From contig JACREZ010000028.1 in assembly GCA_016212665.1 (NCBI GenBank), positions 1 through 64,000 on the forward strand: DNA of 64,000 nucleotides, given 5' to 3'. Source of the DNA: Ignavibacteriota bacterium (GTDB lineage: Bacteria; Bacteroidota; Ignavibacteria; UBA10030; SZUA-254). The notes under the pieces were generated by a model, which was not told the origin of the DNA, ran no database searches, and saw only the letters and a program-made list of their open reading frames with translations. The translations under genes were made by a program, and so were the position numbers. Below, in pieces: positions 9,347-18,196 of this stretch. The stretch's first letter is position 1. The number at the start of each line of letters is the position of its first letter.

Positions 9347-9376
9347 TTGACTTCTCGGTTTTTTTTTCTTTATATT
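9347..9376 (+). promoter_or_regulatory. Putative promoter for the TPR gene
   Basis: TTGACT (9347-9352) and TATATT (9371-9376) are separated by 18 bp, including a T-rich spacer. The start codon at 9418 would have a leader of about 35 nt. Confidence 0.5.
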
Positions 9377-9417
9377 AGCGCAACACCATCAATGAGTTTG
9401 AAAACGACAAAGACGTA

Positions 9418-10845
9418 ATGCAAGATTTTGATTTTGAAAATTTCGACAACGATGCTGATGCATCGAAAGCGAACAAGAATAATCCGGACGATTCGCTCAA
9501 GGAATTAGAAGAGCGATTGAGAAAAGAGAAATTCAGCCCGGGCAATGTTGAACTTCTCGAAGAAATCGTCTCGATTTATCTTCGGTACGCGAAGTACAAT
9601 GAAGCATTGCACTTTGCCAATATCCTGTTAGAATATGTTCCCTACAGTGCGGAGAACTGGTATAACAAAGGGCTGGCACTCAGCCATCTTGAGCGGCATC
9701 AGGAAGCGTTGGAAAGTTTTAGTAAAGCGGTAAGTCTCGACCCGTCAGAATCGGAGTTCTCCATCGCGTGCGGACTTTCGCTCGATAGTCTTGCCCGGTT
9801 CGATGAAGCGATTCAATGGTATGATTCCGTGCTGGAACAACACCCGGAAGATAGTGATGCGCTTATCAGCAAAGTGCTTTCGCTTGAACGAATGAATCGC
9901 TGGAACGATGCTGTAGCGTCGTTGAAATCTCTCCTTTTGATGAATCCCGAACAGACCGATGCCTGGCACGAACTCGGATTTTGTTATGATGTGCTTGAAC
10001 AGTTTGAAGAATCACTCAAGTGCTATGAACGGACGTTGGACAGCGACCCGTATAATCACGCCGCGTGGTACAATCGAGGTATTGTACTGAACAAGATTGG
10101 AAAATATATTCAGGCAATTGACAGTTACGATTTCGCTCTTGCCATCAAAGAAAATTTTTTCCATGCATGGTTCAACAAGGGAAATGCGTTCGCGAACTTA
10201 GGACGATTACATGATGCGATAGAATGTTACAAGCAATCCATCCGTATTCAGCCCGAAGATATTGCTTCATGGCACAACATGGGAAGCGCGTACGAGGATA
10301 TGGAAATGTTGAAGGAAGCAATCAAGTGTTATACGGTTGCGTTGCGCTACGAGCCGTTACATGTAGAATCGTTGTTTGCGCGCGGGTGTTGTTATGATGT
10401 GTTGGAACAGCCGAAGAAAGCGTATAATGATTTCACCAAAGCGCTCTCAGTGAAGAAGAATATTCCTGACCTGTGGTATGCGAAAGCGAATATTGCCTAT
10501 AACTTGGGTAAATGGCGAGAAGCAATTATCGCATACAAGATGGCTGTTCGATACGACCCGCTCAATCTCGAAGCGTGGCTGGACCTGGGAGAAACGTTGC
10601 TGGAGTACGGTTACTATCGCGAAGCATTGAAAGCATTCAACAAATGTATTGAGTTGAAACCGGAGTGGAGCGACGCATTCTATAGCAAAGCGAAAGTGTT
10701 ATTCCTCCAAAGGAAAACATTCGAAGCCATCGAAACACTCAAGAAAGCGTTTGAACTCAACCCAGAAAACAGAAAACGTTTTGAAAAAGAATTCCCCGGC
10801 GTTCGTTCCATCAAAGAATTTACCAATATTCTTCTAACGAAGTAG
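9418..10845 (+). CDS. Tetratricopeptide repeat protein
   Basis: This 475-residue protein is almost entirely TPR repeats of 34 residues, from about residue 50 to 460 (for example ENWYNKGLALSHLERHQEAL and AWYNRGIVLNKIGKYIQAI). The first 45 residues are acidic and probably disordered. There is no signal peptide or membrane segment, so a cytoplasmic scaffold or protein-binding role is likely. It is transcribed alone from a divergent promoter region shared with the PpiD-like gene. The family is common in this bacterial group, but the partner cannot be named from sequence. Confidence 0.88.
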   Translation: MQDFDFENFDNDADASKANKNNPDDSLKELEERLRKEKFSPGNVELLEEIVSIYLRYAKYNEALHFANILLEYVPYSAENWYNKGLALSHLERHQEALESFSKAVSLDPSESEFSIACGLSLDSLARFDEAIQWYDSVLEQHPEDSDALISKVLSLERMNRWNDAVASLKSLLLMNPEQTDAWHELGFCYDVLEQFEESLKCYERTLDSDPYNHAAWYNRGIVLNKIGKYIQAIDSYDFALAIKENFFHAWFNKGNAFANLGRLHDAIECYKQSIRIQPEDIASWHNMGSAYEDMEMLKEAIKCYTVALRYEPLHVESLFARGCCYDVLEQPKKAYNDFTKALSVKKNIPDLWYAKANIAYNLGKWREAIIAYKMAVRYDPLNLEAWLDLGETLLEYGYYREALKAFNKCIELKPEWSDAFYSKAKVLFLQRKTFEAIETLKKAFELNPENRKRFEKEFPGVRSIKEFTNILLTK

Positions 10846-10978
10846 AAACATTTAATAAAATCTGTATAAAAAATAGACTCTGATTTTAAGTCTACGGTTT
10901 GATGCGGAGACGCAACCGTAATGGTCGCGCCTACAGTGAAATTATTCTATATAAAACTATCACTCAGACATTTTTTTG

Positions 10979-11860
10979 ATGAAAGACGGAACACTCGATA
11001 TTCTCCATCACTCCATTACTCCACTTCTCCACTCGAAATATCTTAAACTAACAGAAGTGTTACGTTCGCTCGGTTCGGTAGTGATTGGCTACTCAGGCGG
11101 AGTTGACAGCACGCTTCTTCTGAAAGTTGCAACAGATGTTCTTGGGAAGAACGCGCTTGCCGTCATCGGAAAATCCGAAACATATCCGACGCGTGAATAT
11201 GAAGAAGCGGTGAACCTTGCAGAGAGTTTCGGCGCGCGCTACGAAGTAGTTACGACGGAAGAAACGGATAATCTCAAATTTCAGGAGAATCCTCCCAACA
11301 GGTGTTACTTCTGCAAGACAGAATTATTCTCGAAACTCCACATCATTGCTGAGAAAAAAAATATTCCGTGGATTGCCGACGGAACAATTACCGATGATGT
11401 CGGAGATTTCCGGCCGGGGATGAAAGCGAAGAAAGAAAACAATGTCCGCTCGCCGTTACTCGAAGCGGAACTCTCGAAAGCGGAGGTACGGGAACTTTCC
11501 AAACATCTCGGCTTGCCGACGTGGGAGAAAGGTTCGTTCGCATGTCTTGCTTCCCGCTTCCCCTATTATTTCGGAATTACCAAGGAGAACCTTATGAAAG
11601 TTGATTCGGCAGAATCGTTGCTGAGAGATTTGGGATTCAAATATTTCCGCGTTCGTCACCACGATGATAAAACCGCCCGCATCGAAGTTGCACCGGAAGA
11701 ACTTGCGCGTTTGTTTGATGCAACAGTGCGCGAACAAATCGTATCGCATCTCAAAGCGCTCGGCTTTACCTACGTTACGCTCGACTTGCAAGGCTACCGC
11801 TCCGGCTCGATGAATGAGACATTGAGTGCGAAAGAAAAATCCGGTTTTATGTCAATGTAG
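10979..11860 (+). CDS. larE: LarE-like ATP-dependent sulfur transferase (PP-loop)
   Basis: The PP-loop ATP pyrophosphatase motif SGGVDS lies near residue 40. It is followed by the LarE signatures NPPNRCYFCKTELF and GSFACLASRFPY. In Lactobacillus LarE the cysteine of the latter motif donates its sulfur to build the nickel-pincer cofactor of lactate racemase; this cysteine is present (about C189). No larB or larC is nearby. The start is uncertain: TTG at 10976 or ATG at 10979. The N-terminal residues just after it (LHHSITPLLHS) are translated from an 8-bp tandem repeat, so the original start may have been displaced. Confidence 0.82.
   Translation: MKDGTLDILHHSITPLLHSKYLKLTEVLRSLGSVVIGYSGGVDSTLLLKVATDVLGKNALAVIGKSETYPTREYEEAVNLAESFGARYEVVTTEETDNLKFQENPPNRCYFCKTELFSKLHIIAEKKNIPWIADGTITDDVGDFRPGMKAKKENNVRSPLLEAELSKAEVRELSKHLGLPTWEKGSFACLASRFPYYFGITKENLMKVDSAESLLRDLGFKYFRVRHHDDKTARIEVAPEELARLFDATVREQIVSHLKALGFTYVTLDLQGYRSGSMNETLSAKEKSGFMSM
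11003..11034. repeat. 8-bp tandem repeat (CTCCATTA family) inside the larE-like reading frame
   Basis: Four octamers, CTCCATCA, CTCCATTA, CTCCACTT and CTCCACTC, follow each other without gaps. They encode part of LHHSITPLLHS near the N-terminus. The unit CTCCATTA also occurs, on the opposite strand, in the array at 28963-29010. Confidence 0.8.
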
Positions 11861-11891
11861 TTTGATTTGTAAATGAAATAAAGTAACTTTC
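11861..11891 (+). promoter_or_regulatory. Putative Bacteroidota-type promoter (TTTG / TAnnTTTG)
   Basis: TTTG at 11861-11864 and TAACTTTC at 11884-11891 are 19 bp apart, one base off the Bacteroidota housekeeping consensus. The elements precede the T9SS cargo gene, whose ATG follows about 45 bp later. Confidence 0.4.
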
Positions 11892-11936
11892 CACCCAAAC
11901 AAATCCATACTATTCACATAACAATTAGGAGGAGCT

Positions 11937-14750
11937 ATGAAGCTTCGATTATTCAGTTGCATCATTTGTTTGTTCTTGAGTTCTATTAATTTATTTGCTC
12001 AGCACGGAGACCCGACACTGCGTAAGATGACGGTGCTGGATGGTAACAATATCGGTCTTTCAGTGTATAACGACGGACAGATTTCCGGGTTTAACACCGG
12101 TGTAGATGTTCGCGGCGAATGGCCCCGGGGTTCAGGTCAGTATTACATCGGCGATGCAATACCAATGATTGGACTTGAATTTGTTGATGCGCGCGGCGAG
12201 ACACTTCATCCTGTAATTATTAGCCGAGGTCCGAGAAATGGACAATCGAATGAAAAGCATCCGGTGTATGGGTACTTTTGGGGATTTAATCCTCTCCCCG
12301 GATTTCTCAATCCCACTACCTCAACGTTTGCAAGAAGTAATGATTCTTCTTCATGGCCCTCAACGTGGGCAGACCATCCTGAATGGGGAAGTAATGTATG
12401 GAATGGTTTCCTCGGTCCTAACCAATTTATCCCCGGTCTTGAAACATATTTTCAAATGGATGATTATTGGGATGATGAATTCAATTCGTATTTCTTACCG
12501 GACACCACTGATTCAACAAAGAAGGGATACGGCATTTCTGTTGCCGTAAGATATTTCCAGCTTGCACATCCCCTTTTCAATGATGTGTTGATAAAAATGT
12601 ATGATATCACGAATATGGGAACATACAACTATGAGAAAGTTGTCTTCGGGAAAATAACAGGGAGTATGCTTGGCGGTGATGGAGATTTGAATGATGACCT
12701 TTGCTTTATCGATAAAGAGAACAAATATATTTATTCTTACGATGCCGATGGCATTGGAAACCAAGGACAAAAAGTAGGCGTAATGTCTGAGGCATTTCTT
12801 CACACTCCAGATGAAAATAACATTGGAAGTTTCCATTATTTCCCTCTTAGTGCGAGTCCAGCTATGAATGATGATGAATTTCTCTGGAATTATCTTACAC
12901 CCGGCAAAATAGATAGTGTTATCCCCGCTCCTCAAGATGGCGACAATATCTTTGGAACAAATTATTTCTCGCTCGGTTCTCATGAAACAAAAAGAATTGT
13001 TACCGCTCTCATCATGGGATACTCGAAAGATGAGATAGGTCAGAAAGTGCTTGCGGCAAGAGCATTATGGAACTCGAAGTTTAATATTGATTCGGTTCTT
13101 CATTCTGTAGCATTTACGAACTTGAACAACCATAGAGAATTAAGTGGAACCGAAACAATCGAATGGAGTTCAACACGCTCTGGCGGAACTGTGGATATTT
13201 GGTACAGTTCTGATTATGGAGAGCATTGGACGTTAGTCGAAAAATCAATATCTAATACCGGTTCATATCAACTCGCAACGGAGAATTTTCAAGACACTCC
13301 ATTTGGTATTTTCAGGCTCTTCATCAAAGATGAGCAAGGAAATCTTTACGCTTTTGCTCAATCGCATGATGTTTCCATAAACAATATTCAGGATGGAGTT
13401 CCGTTTTTGAAAGTGTTGAATCAGGGATTTGAAAAAGGAGATACCATACAAACGAATTCACACAGCGTCGAAATATTAATTGCCGATGTAGAAACTGATT
13501 CCATGTCCATGCAACTGTTGTATAGTATTGACGAGGGAAACACGTTTTCCCTTTCCCAAACACTGACCGTTGCCTCAGATACATTACCGCAACCGGTACA
13601 TATCAATCTTGTTTCCCTCCCGAATACGAAGAAACTCACAATCAAACTATCTGTTTCGGATGGAAATTCATCATCAGAGGTTGTGTTGGATGATTTTACA
13701 AAGATACATTCGCGTGATAGTGTTGCCGCTTCGCATAGGGAAATTGTTTCAGGCTTTGCCCGAATTCCGTTGCGTGTTAACATCGTAGATTCATCTCAAT
13801 TAACAGGTCATGATTACATCATCACCTTTGACGATAAAGATTCGACAACGACGCAATACAAAAAGTATTTCTCGGTTGTTGATGCAACGTTGAGATATGA
13901 AGTGGTAAGTCAGCAACCAATACTTCCATTCAACGAATCTCCAATATTTGATGGACTATCATTATACAACGAAGATATTCTAACGGTATTGGATTCATCC
14001 CGTTCGGGATGGAATGACTCGGCTGAAAAACAATTAGATTATTCATTCTATCCGTTTTTTTGGGGGACGAGTAGTAGCAGTCTGAGATATAATGGATTCA
14101 GAATGCCGAACGATTATGCCGTTATCTTTTATCCTGAAATTGTTGATACTTCACTTGCTGATACACTCTATCCAAATACGCCATCAAATCGGATTTCTGC
14201 AAAACCAATAAGTTATCGCGTAAAGAATATAACGACCGGTGAATTCATTAAATCGGTCTATTTTAAAACAGGAAGTTCATCCACGTATTTTAATATGTAT
14301 TTCAAAGAAGAAGTAAGCGGAATGACGAGAAGAACATGGCGTGTTAATATTATTGACTACACCGCCAACGCATCGATGCCAACGGGAGATACACTCTACT
14401 TGTTGACCCGAAAGGGACTTTCGATGTTTGATACAATTCATGTCTTCAATGTAACAACCGATGTCGGAACTTCGCCGGAACTTCCTGCCAGTTATCGTCT
14501 TGAACAGAATTACCCCAATCCATTCAACCCAATGACAGTAATACATTATCAGTTACAAGCGAAAAGTAATGTTTCATTGAAAGTGTTTGATATACTCGGT
14601 CGTGAAGTAGCAACATTGGTGGATGAAATACAACAGGCTGGTTTTCAATCGGTGAACTGGAATGCCTCGAACTATTCGAGTGGAATATATTTCTATCGTT
14701 TGCAGGCGGGGAGTTTTATCGAGACGAAGAAGTTGGTGTTGATACGATAA
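11937..14750 (+). CDS. Large secreted protein with type IX secretion C-terminal sorting domain
   Basis: The 937-residue protein has a signal peptide (MKLRLFSCIICLFLSSINLFA) and ends in a textbook T9SS type A sorting domain. This starts at LEQNYPNPFNP near residue 858 and runs through VFDILGREVATLVD and GIYFYRLQ to the terminal KKLVLIR. It is therefore expected to cross the outer membrane by the Por system and be released or anchored at the surface. The middle has no domain I recognise; it is rich in beta-type sequence with Ser/Asp/Asn. The ATG is preceded by an unusually good AGGAGG ribosome-binding site (11928-11933), rare in this window. The mature function is unknown. Confidence 0.85.
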   Translation: MKLRLFSCIICLFLSSINLFAQHGDPTLRKMTVLDGNNIGLSVYNDGQISGFNTGVDVRGEWPRGSGQYYIGDAIPMIGLEFVDARGETLHPVIISRGPRNGQSNEKHPVYGYFWGFNPLPGFLNPTTSTFARSNDSSSWPSTWADHPEWGSNVWNGFLGPNQFIPGLETYFQMDDYWDDEFNSYFLPDTTDSTKKGYGISVAVRYFQLAHPLFNDVLIKMYDITNMGTYNYEKVVFGKITGSMLGGDGDLNDDLCFIDKENKYIYSYDADGIGNQGQKVGVMSEAFLHTPDENNIGSFHYFPLSASPAMNDDEFLWNYLTPGKIDSVIPAPQDGDNIFGTNYFSLGSHETKRIVTALIMGYSKDEIGQKVLAARALWNSKFNIDSVLHSVAFTNLNNHRELSGTETIEWSSTRSGGTVDIWYSSDYGEHWTLVEKSISNTGSYQLATENFQDTPFGIFRLFIKDEQGNLYAFAQSHDVSINNIQDGVPFLKVLNQGFEKGDTIQTNSHSVEILIADVETDSMSMQLLYSIDEGNTFSLSQTLTVASDTLPQPVHINLVSLPNTKKLTIKLSVSDGNSSSEVVLDDFTKIHSRDSVAASHREIVSGFARIPLRVNIVDSSQLTGHDYIITFDDKDSTTTQYKKYFSVVDATLRYEVVSQQPILPFNESPIFDGLSLYNEDILTVLDSSRSGWNDSAEKQLDYSFYPFFWGTSSSSLRYNGFRMPNDYAVIFYPEIVDTSLADTLYPNTPSNRISAKPISYRVKNITTGEFIKSVYFKTGSSSTYFNMYFKEEVSGMTRRTWRVNIIDYTANASMPTGDTLYLLTRKGLSMFDTIHVFNVTTDVGTSPELPASYRLEQNYPNPFNPMTVIHYQLQAKSNVSLKVFDILGREVATLVDEIQQAGFQSVNWNASNYSSGIYFYRLQAGSFIETKKLVLIR

Positions 14751-14760
14751 GAATACTTAG

Positions 14761-15813
14761 ATGAAAACTCGGAATTCTCGCGGATGGTTATGTATATTTT
14801 GCTGTTTAGCACTAAGTTTTTATAATTGTTCGCGAGATTCATCGCAGACTGTCAGCCCTTCCTTTTACTTTTGGAAATCTTCATTGACTATTTCAGAAGA
14901 AGAATTTCAATACTTAAAAATATTGAATGTTGAACAATTATATGTAAAGTTTTTCGATGTTGATTGGGATGATGTACAACAAATTCCTCTTCCTATAACT
15001 TCTGTTAAATTAGATACAGATTCAATTTTGGAGTATGAAATAATTCCGGTCGTTTTCATCACAAATAGAACTTTTACCCACATACGCATCGGGGAAGTAG
15101 AAGTTCTTAGCAATCGAGTTGCTAATAAAATTCAGGAGATAGCAAGTAATATTCATTCAAAAGGAATAAAAGAAATTCAGATAGATTGCGATTGGTCTGA
15201 GAAATCAAAAGAAACGTATTTTCTTTTTCTGAAAAAGATACGCACGTATTTTCACACAATTGGAATTAACACTTCAGCCACGATACGATTACATCAGGTT
15301 AAATATAAAGAAATAACCGGTGTGCCTCCTGTTGATAGAGGTGTTCTTATGTTTTATAACATGGGAAAATTGGAAGACCCGACAACACTAAACTCAATCC
15401 TGAATATTGAAACTGCGGAGAAGTATGTAGAATATCTTGGTAATTATTCACTATCTCTTGACATAGCATTACCTCTATTTTCATGGGGTGTTGTAATCCG
15501 TAAAGGACAGGTGGTTCATCTTCTTAATAATCTGACAATGGATGATATTCAGGATTCAGGGAGATTTGATGTTATTTCTTCAAATAATGTGAATGTTACC
15601 CAGAGTACGTATCACGATTATTTTTACTTGTATAAAAATGACAAAATCAGAATAGAGCAAGTATCGGTTGAGCAGTTACTCCATTCAACTGAGATATTTA
15701 AAAATTACTTTGATAGTGAAAAGAGTAAACTTATTTTCTATCATCTTGATAAAAGAATTATTAAAAGATATTCCCATGAAGACATTACGACTGTTTGCAA
15801 TTCTCTGTATTAG
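14761..15813 (+). CDS. Uncharacterised lipoprotein, TIM-barrel-like, first gene of a coupled pair
   Basis: The 350-residue product has a lipoprotein signal (lipobox ending at C23, LSFYNC). Conserved-looking blocks are VKFFDVDWDD (about 62-71), EIQIDCDWSEKS (about 138-149), SATIRLHQVKYKEITGVPP, RGVLMFYNMG and LSLDIALPLFSWGV. The strand-plus-acidic pattern DCDW recalls glycosidase TIM barrels, but I cannot name a known family. I believe similar proteins occur next to a partner like the following gene in other Bacteroidota. The next gene starts inside this one (38-bp overlap), so translation is probably coupled. The pair looks more AT-rich than its neighbours. Confidence 0.75.
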   Translation: MKTRNSRGWLCIFCCLALSFYNCSRDSSQTVSPSFYFWKSSLTISEEEFQYLKILNVEQLYVKFFDVDWDDVQQIPLPITSVKLDTDSILEYEIIPVVFITNRTFTHIRIGEVEVLSNRVANKIQEIASNIHSKGIKEIQIDCDWSEKSKETYFLFLKKIRTYFHTIGINTSATIRLHQVKYKEITGVPPVDRGVLMFYNMGKLEDPTTLNSILNIETAEKYVEYLGNYSLSLDIALPLFSWGVVIRKGQVVHLLNNLTMDDIQDSGRFDVISSNNVNVTQSTYHDYFYLYKNDKIRIEQVSVEQLLHSTEIFKNYFDSEKSKLIFYHLDKRIIKRYSHEDITTVCNSLY

Positions 15814-18091
15814 TTTTACCCTCATATTGTTTACTGCAGTTGAAACATCAAAGAGCTGTGGGTATGGTTATGAAGAAACTCCAGAGATAACGGAATTCTT
15901 TAATCCGACTATTATTCATGAACCTGAATATACTCCATTCTTTATGTTTCATGGCCAATCTAAAGATGAAGGGTTGAAAGAATCTATTCACGAGAATGAC
16001 AATATTCGGGAATGGAAAAGTTATTTTTCGAATACACCGAAGGAGGAAGATATACAATATTTGGTGTACAAGATGCCGCTTAGTGATCTCAAGCGAATAA
16101 AGGAATTTATAAATCATTCAATCCCAAATGATACAATATTGCAAAATTCATTATTGCATTATTGGTGGAAACAACACGATTCTGAATCAATCAAGTATTT
16201 ATGCTTTGCCAAAGAATGTGAACCTTTTGTGACAAATATTTGGGATTGGTCAGAAGAAGACAGAACAGTACGTTTAGCAAAGAACGGAAATTCTATGGAG
16301 ATGTTAATTGAGCAAGGAAAGCAATTTTATTCGACTTGCACATCAGATTACTTGAAAATGCGGTATGGGTACCAAATCGTCCGGCTTGCCCATTATTTAG
16401 ATAAATTTCAATCTTGCCTTGACCTTTATCAAAAATATGTTGAACCACTAACTGTTAGGAGTATTATAAAAGATTGGGCGTTAGGTCATAAGGCTGGTGC
16501 GTTGTGGAAATTAAATTCTCGAGCTGAAGCAGCATATCTGTACTCACTATTGTTTAGCCGATGTCCAAGCATGAGAGACAGAGCAATTCAAAGTTTCAGG
16601 ATTCAAAACGATAGTATATGGAGTGCATGTATAAGCTTATGCAAGTCACCGGACGAAAAAACTACATTGTATTTCTTACGAGCAACAGAATCGTTCAGCA
16701 ATTCTCTGGAGGAAATGAAAGAAATTTATTTACTTGATTCAAACTCTCCTTACCTAAATGTTCTATTAACTCGAGAAATAAATAAAATTGAAAAAATATT
16801 AGTTGATGATAACATTTTAACCAAGTTAGAATCATTTCGTGGAGTTCGAGGAATAAATGATGAAATGAAAACGGAGTGGTTTTTGTATTTAACTCAATTG
16901 CATAAGTTTATTGATAACTGTGTGCAAAAGGGTGACACAAAAAATCCCGATGTGTGGAAATTAGCGCTTGGATATACCTACCATCTTCTTGGAGATGCAA
17001 TGAGCGCGAATAAAATGTATAATGAATTATTACAGCATTCGACAGACGATGAAATGAGGAATATGGTTTACCTTTTTGAAATCATTTCAGAATTATCACA
17101 ACTTCAAAAAATTGATTATGAAGTTGAAGAGAAAATGTATGACCGTGTAGTTTCAACGGATAATAATAACCTCCTGAAATTTATGATAAATAAATTTGAA
17201 AAATTGTATGAAAAACAAGGTGATACTTTAAAAGCTTTTTTATGTTACAATAATATCGCTTCAGTAAAACTTAATCCACAAATGAACCAAATTGAAGAGT
17301 TGTTGTCGCTTGCTAAGAAAAAACCATTGTCACGGATTGAACAGTTCATACTCTTAAATACGAAACGTGCTGACCTTTCAAATTCATGGTTTGAATGGAA
17401 TTACGAAAATAGTTTTAGAAATGGTAATGAAGGTCCAATCAATTTTCTTAATGAGATAAAAGGAACCATACTATTTTCTAAAAATAAATTAGAGGATGCT
17501 TTAGCCATCTTTAGAAAACTTCCACCCGGATTGTTTGAGGAATCTGTACCAGATCCCTTTCTCAGTCGGATAAACGATTGCCGGGATTGTGATTTTGCAA
17601 TTGATATTGGTACCCATTACAATAAGTTGACTATGATACAACGAATGTTGGAATTGCAATCATTACTACAAAGCGACCCAGCAAATGCAGCAGAGTATCA
17701 TTTTCAATTAGGGAATGCGTATTACAACCTCACTCATTTTGGCAATGCGAGTGAGAAAATTGATTATCACCGAAATAGGGATGATTATCTGTTTGAGGAT
17801 ACTAATGATTTCTATGATTGTACACTCGCGTTACAACATTACGTTGAAGGGATGAATCTTGCTGAAGATCAGGGTAATAATGAATTAGCGGCAACCTGCT
17901 GTTTTATGGCAGCAAAATGTGAACAGAACAAATACTACACGGATAAACCGAATGACCAAGATGGAAATATCAAAAATCTTTCATATCGAAAATATTTCAG
18001 AATCATGAAGGACAAATACACTATGACTTCTTATTATCAGGAAGTAATCAATGAGTGTGAGTATTTCAAATCTTTTGTTGATAAATATTGA
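15776..18091 (+). CDS. Uncharacterised secreted TPR-like protein, second gene of a coupled pair
   Basis: I start this protein at the ATG at 15776, because MKTLRLFAILCISFTLILF is a clear signal peptide. An upstream in-frame ATG at 15668 would place 36 residues before it. The 771-residue mature protein begins SCGYGYEE followed by FFNPTIIHEPEYTPFFMF, which appears to be a family signature. It then contains helical repeats of TPR type, best seen in the C-terminal third (AAEYHFQLGNAYYNLTHFG and LAATCCFMAAKCEQNKYY). It is probably exported, and its function is unknown. It overlaps the upstream lipoprotein gene by 38 bp, which indicates a shared process. Confidence 0.75.
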   Translation: MKTLRLFAILCISFTLILFTAVETSKSCGYGYEETPEITEFFNPTIIHEPEYTPFFMFHGQSKDEGLKESIHENDNIREWKSYFSNTPKEEDIQYLVYKMPLSDLKRIKEFINHSIPNDTILQNSLLHYWWKQHDSESIKYLCFAKECEPFVTNIWDWSEEDRTVRLAKNGNSMEMLIEQGKQFYSTCTSDYLKMRYGYQIVRLAHYLDKFQSCLDLYQKYVEPLTVRSIIKDWALGHKAGALWKLNSRAEAAYLYSLLFSRCPSMRDRAIQSFRIQNDSIWSACISLCKSPDEKTTLYFLRATESFSNSLEEMKEIYLLDSNSPYLNVLLTREINKIEKILVDDNILTKLESFRGVRGINDEMKTEWFLYLTQLHKFIDNCVQKGDTKNPDVWKLALGYTYHLLGDAMSANKMYNELLQHSTDDEMRNMVYLFEIISELSQLQKIDYEVEEKMYDRVVSTDNNNLLKFMINKFEKLYEKQGDTLKAFLCYNNIASVKLNPQMNQIEELLSLAKKKPLSRIEQFILLNTKRADLSNSWFEWNYENSFRNGNEGPINFLNEIKGTILFSKNKLEDALAIFRKLPPGLFEESVPDPFLSRINDCRDCDFAIDIGTHYNKLTMIQRMLELQSLLQSDPANAAEYHFQLGNAYYNLTHFGNASEKIDYHRNRDDYLFEDTNDFYDCTLALQHYVEGMNLAEDQGNNELAATCCFMAAKCEQNKYYTDKPNDQDGNIKNLSYRKYFRIMKDKYTMTSYYQEVINECEYFKSFVDKY

Positions 18092-18196
18092 TTTTATTTA
18101 CTTTAATTTTTCGTAGACCTGCAATTGGTAATAACTGGTTTGCTTCTTACATTTAGGACAAATTAATACACAGAATTTCTCAATATTATATTTCCC

